Shown piece after piece: positions 20,072 through 29,503 of a stretch of DNA of 47,655 bases. Within the stretch, counting starts at the first letter, position 1. The number at the start of each line of letters is the position of its first letter. Source of the DNA: Pseudomonadales bacterium (GTDB lineage Bacteria > Pseudomonadota > Gammaproteobacteria > Pseudomonadales > Azotimanducaceae); the NCBI GenBank assembly GCA_029251375.1, contig JAQXDL010000011.1:1-47655 (forward strand). Reading direction: 5' to 3'. The position numbers were made by a program, and so were the translations under genes. Under the pieces are notes generated by a model that worked only from the letters and a program-made list of their open reading frames with translations, searched no databases and had not been told where the DNA came from.

Positions 20072-20871
20072 GAGGACATCGTAACAAAGAGGAACAGTAC
20101 CGCCGCCAGCGCGAAGCGATAAATGACAAAGGGCAGAAAACCAATCTTGTTAATGTAGGCAAGAAATAGTCGAATACAGGTGTAGGCGGTAACGAAAGAA
20201 ACAATCAGCCCCAAACTTAGGCTTAACCAATCGATGGGTAGGTCTGTTGTCAACAAGTCCCAGCTTTTCAGCGCGCTTGCACCGGCGATGGCTGGGATAG
20301 AGACAAGAAGAGAAATACGCGAGGCAGCTTGGCGAGAATAGCCTAAGAAGAGCGCGCAGCTCATTGTCACGCCGGATCGAGAGGTCCCTGGTATCAGTGC
20401 AAAACACTGAAATACGCCAATCATCAAAGCATCTTTCCAAGATAAGTCAGTCTCAACAATATTTCGTTTACCCAATCGGTCTGCAATTAATAGCACGAGG
20501 CCAAAGATAAGGGTGGTGGCGATGATGATATGAACGCTACGTAACTCGGTTTCGACAATATCTTTGAGCAGGAACCCTACAGGAATCAGTGGCAGGCTGG
20601 CGATGAGTAGATTATTGGCAAAGCGAGAGTGGCTCGTTTGGGTACCACCGATTTGTTGCACGAAGCCAGTCGCTAGTTGCTTTACGTCGGTTCTAAAGTA
20701 CCAAACAACCGCGAACAAAGACCCTAAATGTACCGCCGTATCGAAAGCGAGGCCTTGGTCTGGCCAGCCAAGTACAGAGAAAGGCAGTATCAGATGCGCG
20801 GAACTCGAGATTGGCAGAAACTCAGTGAGCCCTTGAATGAGTGATAGAAAGATGATTTGGACAAGTTCCAA
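20068..20871 (-). CDS. uppP: Undecaprenyl-diphosphatase (UppP/BacA)
   Basis: This 267-residue inner-membrane protein removes a phosphate from undecaprenyl diphosphate, recycling the lipid carrier of peptidoglycan and other polymers. The signatures [15 protein letters not shown] (about 13-27) and PGTSRSG (central) are the catalytic motifs of the BacA family. Several hydrophobic helices follow. It stands alone, convergent with ssb and divergent from the LON-domain gene. Overproduction of the family confers bacitracin resistance. Confidence 0.95.
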   Translation of the reverse strand: MELVQIIFLSLIQGLTEFLPISSSAHLILPFSVLGWPDQGLAFDTAVHLGSLFAVVWYFRTDVKQLATGFVQQIGGTQTSHSRFANNLLIASLPLIPVGFLLKDIVETELRSVHIIIATTLIFGLVLLIADRLGKRNIVETDLSWKDALMIGVFQCFALIPGTSRSGVTMSCALFLGYSRQAASRISLLVSIPAIAGASALKSWDLLTTDLPIDWLSLSLGLIVSFVTAYTCIRLFLAYINKIGFLPFVIYRFALAAVLFLFVTMSS

Positions 20872-21001
20872 AGAGGGTCACCGAGAAAAAGGGCGAAGTG
20901 TAACGTTCGGGCCCGTGGCTGACAATCAGTAGTGGCGTGTTGAATTTATTTTTTACCTTAAAGTCAAAGCCCTAAAGTGTCTTGTCGGTTAAACTTCTGC
21001 C

Positions 21002-21610
21002 ATGCGCATTATTCCAACTTTCCCCTTACCGGCTGTTTTATTCCCTGGCGGTAAGACGCTGCTACAAATTTTTGAACCGCGATATCTGTCGATGGTTAAA
21101 GCTTGTATGAAGGCGAACGAAGGCTTTGGTGTTGTGCTCGCCGACCCAAGTGCGTCGCTTCACGATCCTGTGGAAGTGGGTCAGGGCAAGAGTTCCTATC
21201 AAATCGCCAGATATGGCACGTTATGCTCAATTGTCGATTTTGATTTAGGCAAAAACGGGCATCTACAGATTACGATTCAAGGCGACGCTAAATTTCATAT
21301 CGACGCATTATCAATAGCCGATGATGGCCTCCTTATAAGTGAAGTCTCGATGATAGCGGCTGAGGTCTCTGCGCCTGTGCCGAAAGGTAAGCAACATCTC
21401 GTTGAGCTACTCCAAACACTTGCACAGCACGCTACCATTCAAACATTAGGGCTAGAACTTGATCTGATAAACGCTGACCAAGTGGGTGGCCGATTGGTCG
21501 AGTTGCTGCCTCACTGCAGTGAATTTAAGCAAGAGATGCTGGAACTTAGCGATCCTCAGCAGCGTTTAGAAGAAATTGAAGCGCAGTTACTCCGCTTGCA
21601 GCATGAGTAA
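21002..21610 (+). CDS. LON substrate-binding domain protein
   Basis: The 202-residue protein is an isolated LON N-terminal-type domain (FPLPAVLFPGGKTLLQIFEPRYLSMV near the start, then RYGTLCSIVDFD) without ATPase or protease parts. Proteins of this kind are widespread in proteobacteria (YcaQ is not related); their role is not established. The C-terminus is helical and ends in a short acidic/leucine stretch that could form a coiled coil. It is transcribed alone before proA. Confidence 0.85.
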   Translation: MRIIPTFPLPAVLFPGGKTLLQIFEPRYLSMVKACMKANEGFGVVLADPSASLHDPVEVGQGKSSYQIARYGTLCSIVDFDLGKNGHLQITIQGDAKFHIDALSIADDGLLISEVSMIAAEVSAPVPKGKQHLVELLQTLAQHATIQTLGLELDLINADQVGGRLVELLPHCSEFKQEMLELSDPQQRLEEIEAQLLRLQHE

Positions 21611-21744
21611 GGATTGGCTTAGCAGGTGTGCTGCAGAGTTTAACTCTCGAGGCCGCCAAGTCCCCTTGATCAGAGGGTGAACTAGCATTAATAGGGTGTT
21701 TTTACTGAATCGCGATGGTGCACAACTTAACGGGAGAAATCGAG

Positions 21745-21750
21745 TATAAT
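21745..21750 (+). promoter_or_regulatory. proA: Candidate -10 box for proA
   Basis: A perfect TATAAT, preceded by CGAG and followed by GCCG, lies 31 bases before the chosen proA ATG. No good -35 is visible. If used, transcription would start near 21757, inside the longer proA reading frame that begins at 21715, supporting the downstream start. Confidence 0.35.
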
Positions 21751-21780
21751 GCCGATTTTTCGCGCCTAGAAAACAGAGTC

Positions 21781-23046
21781 ATGAGTGTAAAAACCGAAAT
21801 GCAGCAGATGGGTATTGCCGCCCGTCGAGCAGCGGCAGAGATTAATCGAGCCACAACCGAGCAGAAGAATGACGCCTTGGATGCTATTGCTGAGGAAATT
21901 CTGAGCCAACGGGATTTCCTGATGGCTGAAAATCAGAAGGATCTCACTGCCGCTAAGGCAAATGGTATCAGCGATGCAATGTTGGATCGCCTGACGTTCA
22001 CGAAAGAGCGATTCGATGGCATGGTAGAGGGTTTGAAGCAAGTGGCATCCCTTGATGATCCGATTGGCGAGATTAGCGACATGGCTTATCAACCTAGCGG
22101 GCTTCAGATCGGTAAAATGCGTGTGCCATTAGGTGTTATCGGCATCATTTACGAGTCTCGCCCGAATGTGACAATAGACGCGGCAAGTCTGTGTTTGAAA
22201 TCAGGTAACGCGACGATACTTCGCGGTGGCTCCGAGTCGATCTACTCTAATCGTGCCCTAGCTCAGTGCATTCAGGCTGGCCTTGCGGCCGTTAATTTGC
22301 CGCCAGAAGTTGTTCAGTTAGTGCAGACAACGGATAGAGCTGCGGTAGGTGAGTTAATCACATTGAATGAATATGTCGATGTTATTGTGCCGCGTGGTGG
22401 TGTCAGTCTTATTGAAAGAGTTTCAGCAGAAGCGACGATTCCCGTTATCAAACACCTTGATGGTATCTGTCATGTCTATATAGACGCAGCGGCTGAACAG
22501 CAAATGGCTATGGATATCGCTTTTAATGCGAAGTGTAATCGTTACGCGGTTTGTAACGCGATGGAAACGTTGTTGGTGTCTGCAAAGGTTGCAGCATCAA
22601 TATTGCCCGAATTGGCGCAAAAATTAACGGCAGAAGGCGTTGAGCTTCGCGTTTGTGAGCGAAGCCGGCCAATCATTGAGCCTGTTAGTCAGGTTGTAGA
22701 TGCTTCGCAGGAAGACTGGGCTACTGAGTATGTTGCGCCCATATTGTCCATTAAAATTGTGGATGATCTCGATGCTGCGATCTCACATATTAATCAATAC
22801 GGTTCCAAGCATACCGACGCGATTGTGACGAATGACTACCACGCCAGTAGACGCTTCCTACGCGAGGTTGATTCAAGTTCAGTAATGGTTAATGCCTCGC
22901 CTCGGTTCGCTGATGGTTTTGAGTACGGTCTTGGTGCTGAGATAGGCATCTCGACTGACAAGTTGCATGCGCGAGGACCGGTAGGACTCGAGGGTCTGAC
23001 TTCACAAAAGTACATTGTGTTTGGTGAAGGTCAAATCCGAACATGA
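21781..23046 (+). CDS. proA: Gamma-glutamyl phosphate reductase
   Basis: ProA reduces gamma-glutamyl phosphate to the semialdehyde with NADPH in proline synthesis. From ATG 21781 the product has 421 residues (E. coli 417) and begins [20 protein letters not shown]. It shows [16 protein letters not shown], the NAD(P)-binding region [12 protein letters not shown], and the catalytic cysteine in [11 protein letters not shown]. The longer ATG at 21715 spans a TATAAT and is not family-like. proB is not in the window. nadD follows after 49 bases. Confidence 0.96.
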   Translation: MSVKTEMQQMGIAARRAAAEINRATTEQKNDALDAIAEEILSQRDFLMAENQKDLTAAKANGISDAMLDRLTFTKERFDGMVEGLKQVASLDDPIGEISDMAYQPSGLQIGKMRVPLGVIGIIYESRPNVTIDAASLCLKSGNATILRGGSESIYSNRALAQCIQAGLAAVNLPPEVVQLVQTTDRAAVGELITLNEYVDVIVPRGGVSLIERVSAEATIPVIKHLDGICHVYIDAAAEQQMAMDIAFNAKCNRYAVCNAMETLLVSAKVAASILPELAQKLTAEGVELRVCERSRPIIEPVSQVVDASQEDWATEYVAPILSIKIVDDLDAAISHINQYGSKHTDAIVTNDYHASRRFLREVDSSSVMVNASPRFADGFEYGLGAEIGISTDKLHARGPVGLEGLTSQKYIVFGEGQIRT

Positions 23047-23095
23047 TAACGAGCAGCATTGTAAATGAGTATATGACGATGCGTGTCCAGATCGT

Positions 23096-23743
23096 ATGAG
23101 CGGCAGTCTGGCCGTCTATGGTGGTACTTTTGATCCAGTGCATTATGGGCACTTGCGTTCAGCCATAGAGATTAGGCAGGCGCTTTCTGTTGATACGGTC
23201 TGTCTGGTGCCGTCCTACATGCCACCGCATCGGCAGCAGCCGGATTCAACGCCCGAACAGAGGCTAGAAATGTTGCGTTTAGCTATAGATGAGCACGCTG
23301 GGCTGCGCATTGATGATCGTGAGATCAAGCGTAAAGGACCGTCTTTTATGGTTGAAACGCTTGAGTCAATTCGGCAAGAGGTTGGTTCAGATGTGTCATT
23401 GTCGCTGGTTTTAGGCTCGGACGCTTATGCAATTTTTAACGAATGGCGACGCTGGCAAGACATTGTTGATATTGCCCATCTTGTTGTTCTGGAACGTCCA
23501 GGTTACGCGCTAGATGACGTGCCACAATCGCTGAGAGATTGGTCGATGCCTCGGTGGGTCGAATCGCCTCAAGAATTGTTAAAGACAGCGGCTGGCAAAA
23601 TGACCCGTTTGAAAGTGACACAATTAGAAATTTCGGCATCAATGATTCGAAATCAAATAAACGTTGGCTTGGCGATAGACTATTTGTTGCCAGAAAAAGT
23701 ACAAGATTACATTCGCCGACAGAAACTATATTCAACGCCTTAA
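23096..23743 (+). CDS. nadD: Nicotinate-nucleotide adenylyltransferase
   Basis: NadD joins nicotinate mononucleotide with ATP to give deamido-NAD. The 215-residue product has the GGTFDPVHYGHLR motif near residue 9 (the (H/T)xGH nucleotidyltransferase signature) and ISASMIRNQI near the C-terminus, matching the SxxxxR motif. It lies between proA and rsfS, the Pseudomonas-like order. Confidence 0.95.
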   Translation: MSGSLAVYGGTFDPVHYGHLRSAIEIRQALSVDTVCLVPSYMPPHRQQPDSTPEQRLEMLRLAIDEHAGLRIDDREIKRKGPSFMVETLESIRQEVGSDVSLSLVLGSDAYAIFNEWRRWQDIVDIAHLVVLERPGYALDDVPQSLRDWSMPRWVESPQELLKTAAGKMTRLKVTQLEISASMIRNQINVGLAIDYLLPEKVQDYIRRQKLYSTP

Positions 23744-23818
23744 AGTAGGCAAGCAAGTCCGACTAAACCTTTTAATATGGGCACAACAAGCGGGCAAAAA
23801 AGTGCAGGCAAAAGAATT

Positions 23819-24166
23819 ATGAGTAATGAAAAGTTAAAAGATACGGTGCTAATGGCACTTGATGATCTCAAGGGCAATGACGTTGTTTGCATCGACGTCA
23901 CCGATCAGACAGAAATTACAGATTACATGGTGGTTGTTAGTGGCACCTCAAATCGCCACGTTAAATCCTTAGTCAGCAACGTTATATCTGAAGCCTCACA
24001 GGCTGGTGTTAAGCCGCTCGGTTTAGAAGGTATGGAAGATGGCGAATGGGTGTTGGTTGATCTGACTGATGTGGTTGTTCATGTCATGTTGCCAGCGGTC
24101 CGTGAATTCTACGATATCGAGCAGCTTTGGAGTTTTGGTGCAAAGGCCAAAGGGAGCACTCCTTGA
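23819..24166 (+). CDS. rsfS: Ribosomal silencing factor RsfS
   Basis: RsfS binds L14 and blocks subunit joining when nutrients are short. The 115-residue form from ATG 23819 begins MSNEKLKDTVLMALDDLKGND and contains DYMVVVSGTSNRHVKSL and the VVVHVMLPAVREFYDIEQLW block. A start at 23777 would add 14 residues without family likeness. Its stop lies directly before the rlmH TTG. Confidence 0.94.
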   Translation: MSNEKLKDTVLMALDDLKGNDVVCIDVTDQTEITDYMVVVSGTSNRHVKSLVSNVISEASQAGVKPLGLEGMEDGEWVLVDLTDVVVHVMLPAVREFYDIEQLWSFGAKAKGSTP

Positions 24167-24634
24167 TTGAATATTGAAATACTTGCCGTTGGTACTCGAT
24201 CACCTGCTTGGGTTGCCGATGGATATGATGAATATCAAAAACGATTACCTCGAGACTGGAAGCTGAACCTTCAGGAAATTAATGTGTCCAAAAGGCACAA
24301 GGGAGAACCTGCGCACAAACACCGCGAGGCTGAAGGTACTAAAATGTTGTCACTGATAAAAAAAGATAGCTGTATTGTGGCAATGGACAGCAGGGGCGAC
24401 AACTGGACCACAGAAAAGCTCTCAGCCAATCTAAATGATTGGAATAGCAGATTTTCACAGGTGCAGATTTTGATTGGCGGCCCCGATGGTTTGTCTGATC
24501 AATGCTTGCAGCGCGCCAATGCCAGCTGGTCATTATCGCGATTAACCTTCCCGCATTTCCTCGTTAGAGTACTTTTAGCCGAGCAAATATATCGAGCATG
24601 GTCAATCTTGAACAAGCATCCTTATCACAAGTAA
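24167..24634 (+). CDS. rlmH: 23S rRNA pseudouridine-1915 N3-methyltransferase
   Basis: RlmH is a SPOUT methyltransferase acting on 23S rRNA helix 69 in the 70S ribosome. The 155-residue product has IGGPDGLSDQCLQRA, the SAM-binding knot loop, and the conserved end HPYHK. The start is TTG 24167 immediately after the rsfS TGA; AGGGAG at 24151-24156 serves it. The pairing with rsfS is conserved. Confidence 0.95.
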   Translation: MNIEILAVGTRSPAWVADGYDEYQKRLPRDWKLNLQEINVSKRHKGEPAHKHREAEGTKMLSLIKKDSCIVAMDSRGDNWTTEKLSANLNDWNSRFSQVQILIGGPDGLSDQCLQRANASWSLSRLTFPHFLVRVLLAEQIYRAWSILNKHPYHK

Positions 24635-24646
24635 CGAACAGGTTTT

Positions 24647-26533
24647 ATGGCTGAACCATTAGCGCTAAAAGATCATAGCGGTGAGAGTCAGGTTTTCTTT
24701 GACAGGATAGTGCTGGGTCTCGTTCTTCTCGTCATCGGCTTGATGTTCCTTGCTGCCAGAATGTTTTACCTGCAAATAATGCAGCACGACATTTATACCA
24801 CTCTGTCTGATAAGAACAGAATTCAAGTGCAGTCAGTGCCGCCTATTCGAGGCCTCATCTACGATCGCAATGGCGAGCTGATTGCGGACAACGTTCCTTC
24901 GTTTAGTCTGACCATTACTCGCGAGCGAGTAGAAGACCTTGAGTCCACGCTAAAATCGATTGACGCGCTAATTGGTTTAACCCCGGAACAAATTGAATCT
25001 TTTCAGCGGAGGTTATCGCGACGTCAGCGTCCCTATGAAGCGGTGCCTATTCTGTTGCGCATGACGCAAGAGCAGATCGCCCAAATTAGCGTTAACCGTT
25101 ACAGCTTGCCCGGTGTTGATGTGCAGGCAAAACTCGTTCGGCACTATCCGCATGGCGACTTGATGGCACACGCCGTTGGTAGTGTGCGCCGCATTAATGA
25201 AGATGATGCGCGTCGTTTAGACTCGGTGGCATACTCTGGTACAGAACACATCGGTAAGATTGGTGTTGAGAAATACTATGAGAATGTGTTGCTCGGCAAA
25301 GTGGGTTATCAGCGTGTTGAGACGGATGCGCGCGGTAGAATTATGAAAGTATTGGACTCTACGCCACCACAGCCAGGTAGCAATCTGACGTTACACGTTG
25401 ATAGTGGTTTGCAGCGGGTTGCCAGTGATGCATTGGGCGATCGGCGCGGCACCGTCGTTGCGATTGATCCGAAAACTGGTGGCGTATTGGCGTTGGTGAG
25501 TAAACCTTCCTATGACCCCAACTTGTTTATCGCCGGTATCGATCATGCGACCTACGCGGGTCTGCGAGATTCTATTGATGTACCTCTTTTTAACAGGGCA
25601 CTGCAGGGCCAGTATGAGCCCGGGTCTACATTGAAACCGTTCATAGGGTTGATTGGTCTGGCGACAGGTGCGACCACTAAAGAGTTTAAAATAGAAGATC
25701 CAGGTTGGTACAAACTGCCTCAGAACGAACGGCTGTATAGAGACTGGAATTGGAAGAAAAGCGGTTTAGGTGGCCATGGTTTGGTTGATATCGAGAAGGC
25801 AATATATCGATCTTGTAACATTTACTTCTACGACCTGGCTGTAAAGTTGGGCATTGATCGTATTCACGATGATTTGGCACTTTTCGGTTTTGGCCAAAAT
25901 ACCGCCATTGATCTACCCGAAGCAAGAAATGGACTGCTGCCGTCGCGGGCATGGAAGTTAGGCTCTCGAGGCGAATCTTGGTATCCAGGTGACACCGTTA
26001 ATATTGGTATTGGTCAAGGTGACATCCTCGTGACGCCCTTGCAGCTAGCAACGGCTGTGGCTGTTTTAGCTAATCGTGGCGGGGCTGTAACGCCACATAT
26101 GTTGCAACAGTCTCCGCTAGTACCAAATGTCAATCAACTGGCAGATGTTGACTTGATTCCGGCTCATGTCTGGGACTTAGTGATTAAGTCCATGGAAAAA
26201 GTCGTTCACCGAGGTAATCAAGAATTTGGTGAGAATGGCACAGCCTGGGCCTATATCGGTCGCGGCATTAAATATCGCATGGCGGGAAAATCAGGTACAG
26301 CCCAGGTTGTGGGTATCGCTCAGGGCGAATTATACGATGCAGAGTTAATTGCAGAACGAAACCGTAAACACGCTTGGTTTATTGCTTTTGCGCCTGTTGA
26401 TGACCCGCAAATAGCTTTGGCGGTGCTGGTTGAGAACGGTGGTGGGGGCAGCGAGTTTGCGTCGCCGGTGGCAAGAAAAATTCTTGATTACTACCTGTTA
26501 GATTCAGAAGATCAGGTGGCGTCCAATGAGTGA
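24647..26533 (+). CDS. mrdA: Penicillin-binding protein 2 (elongation transpeptidase)
   Basis: PBP2 cross-links peptidoglycan during cylindrical growth with RodA. The 628-residue product has one membrane helix near 20-42, the dimerisation domain beginning PPIRGLIYDRNG (65-76), and the transpeptidase domain with STLK (nucleophile Ser327), SCN (in YRSCNIYFYD) and KSGTAQ. The last eight bases overlap the rodA start, so the pair is coupled. Confidence 0.97.
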   Translation: MAEPLALKDHSGESQVFFDRIVLGLVLLVIGLMFLAARMFYLQIMQHDIYTTLSDKNRIQVQSVPPIRGLIYDRNGELIADNVPSFSLTITRERVEDLESTLKSIDALIGLTPEQIESFQRRLSRRQRPYEAVPILLRMTQEQIAQISVNRYSLPGVDVQAKLVRHYPHGDLMAHAVGSVRRINEDDARRLDSVAYSGTEHIGKIGVEKYYENVLLGKVGYQRVETDARGRIMKVLDSTPPQPGSNLTLHVDSGLQRVASDALGDRRGTVVAIDPKTGGVLALVSKPSYDPNLFIAGIDHATYAGLRDSIDVPLFNRALQGQYEPGSTLKPFIGLIGLATGATTKEFKIEDPGWYKLPQNERLYRDWNWKKSGLGGHGLVDIEKAIYRSCNIYFYDLAVKLGIDRIHDDLALFGFGQNTAIDLPEARNGLLPSRAWKLGSRGESWYPGDTVNIGIGQGDILVTPLQLATAVAVLANRGGAVTPHMLQQSPLVPNVNQLADVDLIPAHVWDLVIKSMEKVVHRGNQEFGENGTAWAYIGRGIKYRMAGKSGTAQVVGIAQGELYDAELIAERNRKHAWFIAFAPVDDPQIALAVLVENGGGGSEFASPVARKILDYYLLDSEDQVASNE

Positions 26534-27665
26534 AGATTTTGTCAGGCGGTTACCTAACTCTGGCTTCTCATTTAACTTTTCGAGCGCGGGTCGAAACGCA
26601 TTCCATCTAGACATCCAGATGTTACTGTTGTTGGTGTTAATCATTGGTTATGGACTGCTGGTGCTCTTCAGCGCGGTTGATCAAAACAATGCACCGGTAA
26701 TCTCACAGCTCACAAAAATTAGCATCGCGTTCGCTGTGATGACCGTCATGGCGCAGATATCTCCGATCGTCTATCTTCGATTTGCGCCGTGGCTATATTT
26801 AATTGGCGTCATATTATTAGTCTGCGTTGCTGTGTTTGGTTACACGGTAAATGGTTCTCAACGCTGGTTACGTATACCCGGTCTGTTTTCATTCCAGCCA
26901 TCAGAGCTAATGAAGTTGGTCGTGCCGATGATCTTAGCTTGGTATTTCCATGATCGTCATTTACCACCAAAACTAAAACACTTGTTTTGGGCGGGCATCA
27001 TGATTGCGGTACCCGCAATGCTGATTGCAAGACAGCCTGATCTGGGCACGGCGCTGATCATTGCCGCGTCAGGGCTTATTGTACTTTTTCTTGCAGGCAT
27101 CTCATGGCGCTATGTTTTCTCGGTTCTCGGTTTGGCCTTGGTATGCGCACCGGCCTTATGGTTTTTATTGCGGGACTATCAACAGCAGCGGATCTTGACT
27201 CTGCTTAATCCCGAGAGTGATCCATTGGGCGCCGGTTGGAATATTATCCAATCTAAGACGGCGATCGGCTCCGGTGGCTTATTTGGCAAAGGCTTATTCC
27301 AAGGCACGCAATCTCATTTAGATTTTTTACCTGAGAGCCAGACAGACTTTATTATTGCCGTTCTCGCAGAAGAGTTAGGCTTGGTCGGCGTGTTGGTGCT
27401 GCTCATTTTATACCTATTGCTTATTGGCCGTGGTGTGGTGATTTCGGTGCAGGCGCAGGATACGTTTGGACGTTTGCTGGCAGGTACAATTACATTTACC
27501 TTTTTTGTTTACGTGTTTGTAAATATTGGTATGGTTAGCGGTATCTTGCCGGTGGTCGGGGTGCCGTTGCCGCTGGTGAGTTATGGTGGAACATCCATAC
27601 TGACCTTGTTTGCAGGCTTTGGAATAGTTATGTCGATTCACACCCATCGACGTATTTCGCTTTAG
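26526..27665 (+). CDS. rodA: Rod shape-determining protein RodA (peptidoglycan glycosyltransferase)
   Basis: RodA is a SEDS-family polymerase working with PBP2. The 379-residue protein is strongly hydrophobic with about ten helices and holds RQPDLGTALI, which carries the catalytic-type aspartate, and the C-terminal GVPLPLVSYGG signature. The N-terminal 30 residues are polar and cytoplasmic. The gene overlaps mrdA by eight bases. Confidence 0.96.
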   Translation: MSEDFVRRLPNSGFSFNFSSAGRNAFHLDIQMLLLLVLIIGYGLLVLFSAVDQNNAPVISQLTKISIAFAVMTVMAQISPIVYLRFAPWLYLIGVILLVCVAVFGYTVNGSQRWLRIPGLFSFQPSELMKLVVPMILAWYFHDRHLPPKLKHLFWAGIMIAVPAMLIARQPDLGTALIIAASGLIVLFLAGISWRYVFSVLGLALVCAPALWFLLRDYQQQRILTLLNPESDPLGAGWNIIQSKTAIGSGGLFGKGLFQGTQSHLDFLPESQTDFIIAVLAEELGLVGVLVLLILYLLLIGRGVVISVQAQDTFGRLLAGTITFTFFVYVFVNIGMVSGILPVVGVPLPLVSYGGTSILTLFAGFGIVMSIHTHRRISL

Positions 27666-27680
27666 TGGAATTGTTAGATC

Positions 27681-28682
27681 ATGCGACTAATTAAATTGTT
27701 AAGTACCCTCTGCGTCATTTGTTTTGCGGCAAGTTCAATTGCTGAGGATCCAAAGAAATACGATGGGCGTCCTGAAGTGCAGACGTTCATTGATGAAATG
27801 GTAGAGGAGGGTTTCGATCAATCTGAGCTAAAGACGTTATTCGCCGGCGCCGTCTACAAGCAAAGTATCGTCGATGCGATCTCAAGACCGGCAGAGCGCG
27901 TGCTGACCTGGAAAGAATACCAAGATATTTTTCTCACCGATCTGCGGGTTTCCAGGGGTACCGAGTTTATTCATGAAAATCGAGACGCCTTGGTAAGAGC
28001 GGAGAAAGAATACGGCGTACCAGCATTGGTCATCACATCGATTATTGGTGTTGAAACGATGTACGGGCGGATCAAGGGGTCTTATAGAGTGATCGATTCC
28101 CTTTCAACTCTAGCCTTCGATTATCCGCCGCGCAGCAAGTTTTTCAGACAGGAGCTAAAACACTTTCTAAGATTGTCGAGAGAAGAGGCGCGCGACCCAG
28201 CGGAGCCGATCGGTTCTTACGCGGGGGCCATGGGGTACGGTCAGTTCATCTCCAGCAGCTTTAGAGAATACGCTGTTGATTTTGACGGCGATGGTATCAA
28301 GGACATCTGGAATAATAAGCAAGACGCGATCGGTAGTGTTGCAAACTATCTTGCGCGTCATGGCTGGCGCCGAAACGAGTTGGTCACGCTGCCAGCCAGT
28401 ACACCGGTGAATGAGGGCAGAGCGCTTTTCAATGTTTCGCTGAAGCCGAGCTCGACTGTCGCTGAAATGAAAAAAGTCGGTGTGACGGTTGATGCGAACC
28501 TTGCCGACGAGACGAATGTGTCGCCTATGTTGCTCAATGGTAAGCAAGGTGAAGAGTATTGGCTGGGTCTACAGAATTTCTATGCCATTACGCGATATAA
28601 TCACAGCAAGCTATATGCAATGGCGGTTTATCAACTCAGTGAGCGGCTAAAAATGTCCTTGTTGGCGAGTTCAGACTATTAA
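27681..28682 (+). CDS. mltB: Lytic murein transglycosylase B
   Basis: MltB cleaves the glycan strand and forms 1,6-anhydro ends. The 333-residue product has the catalytic Glu125 in IIGVETMYGRI, then GAMGYGQFISSSFREYAVDFDG. The N-terminus (about 21 residues) is a Sec signal ending SSIA-E; there is no lipobox, unlike E. coli MltB, so it is predicted to be soluble and periplasmic. It sits in the cell-elongation cluster, between rodA and rlpA. Confidence 0.94.
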   Translation: MRLIKLLSTLCVICFAASSIAEDPKKYDGRPEVQTFIDEMVEEGFDQSELKTLFAGAVYKQSIVDAISRPAERVLTWKEYQDIFLTDLRVSRGTEFIHENRDALVRAEKEYGVPALVITSIIGVETMYGRIKGSYRVIDSLSTLAFDYPPRSKFFRQELKHFLRLSREEARDPAEPIGSYAGAMGYGQFISSSFREYAVDFDGDGIKDIWNNKQDAIGSVANYLARHGWRRNELVTLPASTPVNEGRALFNVSLKPSSTVAEMKKVGVTVDANLADETNVSPMLLNGKQGEEYWLGLQNFYAITRYNHSKLYAMAVYQLSERLKMSLLASSDY

Positions 28683-28701
28683 TATAGGCGCTCCAAGATT
28701 T

Positions 28702-29475
28702 ATGACGATGCGTTCACTACCTGTGTCGGCTCGCATGATTACCATTGCTTGTGTTTTGCTTTTGTCAGCTTGTGAAAGCATCGAACCTGTTAATTCGACT
28801 GACTATCCTGCTGTCAAAAAGTTTACAGCAGGCAACAAAACCCCCTATGTTGTTTTTGGTGAGACCTACGAGGTGTTACAGGAGAGTCTCGACTACAAAG
28901 AGATTGGTGTGGCGTCCTGGTACGGTAAGAAGTTTCACGGTCGCTTAACGTCAAATGGCGAAACTTTTGATATGTATCAAGTCAGTGCGGCGCATAAGTC
29001 GCTGCCCATTCCATCAGTGGTCAAAGTCACAAACCTTGATAATGGTAAAAGTATTCAATTGAGGGTCAATGATCGGGGCCCGTTTCATGATAATCGACTT
29101 ATAGATCTGTCCTTTGAGGCTGCTCAAGTATTAGGTTTTTCTCACCAGGGTACGGCGCCTGTGGTTGTTGAAGCGATTAATGACGTGAACTATCCGAATC
29201 TGAGGCCAGCTGTCAGAAAATCGAGTTACTTCCTTCAATTAGGCGCCTTTTCCAGAGAAACTGGAGCGCAAATACTACAGGCTAAAATCTCAATGCTACT
29301 TGAACGTAATGAGTTAAGTGCTGTTGAAGTGAACATTCTTCAAAGTGAATCTGCTGCCTCGGTGCTTCATAAAGTGTGGATGGGCCCTATTGATAATGAA
29401 GCCAAGCGTGAAGACATCATTCAGTTGGTGCGCACTGCAAATTTGGGTAACCCGCTTAAGGTTGTTGTCGACTAA
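28702..29475 (+). CDS. rlpA: Septal ring lytic transglycosylase RlpA (SPOR lipoprotein)
   Basis: RlpA binds denuded glycan and, in Pseudomonas, cleaves it. The 257-residue product has a lipoprotein signal ending LLSAC (Cys24), a double-psi beta-barrel domain (GVASWYGKKFHGRLTSNGE, then VNDRGPFHDNRLIDLS) and a C-terminal SPOR domain starting near SYFLQLGAFS. The VNDRGPF block includes the catalytic-type aspartate. It lies between mltB and dacA. Confidence 0.95.
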   Translation: MTMRSLPVSARMITIACVLLLSACESIEPVNSTDYPAVKKFTAGNKTPYVVFGETYEVLQESLDYKEIGVASWYGKKFHGRLTSNGETFDMYQVSAAHKSLPIPSVVKVTNLDNGKSIQLRVNDRGPFHDNRLIDLSFEAAQVLGFSHQGTAPVVVEAINDVNYPNLRPAVRKSSYFLQLGAFSRETGAQILQAKISMLLERNELSAVEVNILQSESAASVLHKVWMGPIDNEAKREDIIQLVRTANLGNPLKVVVD

Positions 29476-29503
29476 CTGAACTTATAGGAAAGAAACCATA
29501 GAA

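Noticed and set aside
21715-21780. Longer proA start
   Set aside because: It covers a TATAAT box and adds 22 residues not found in the family.
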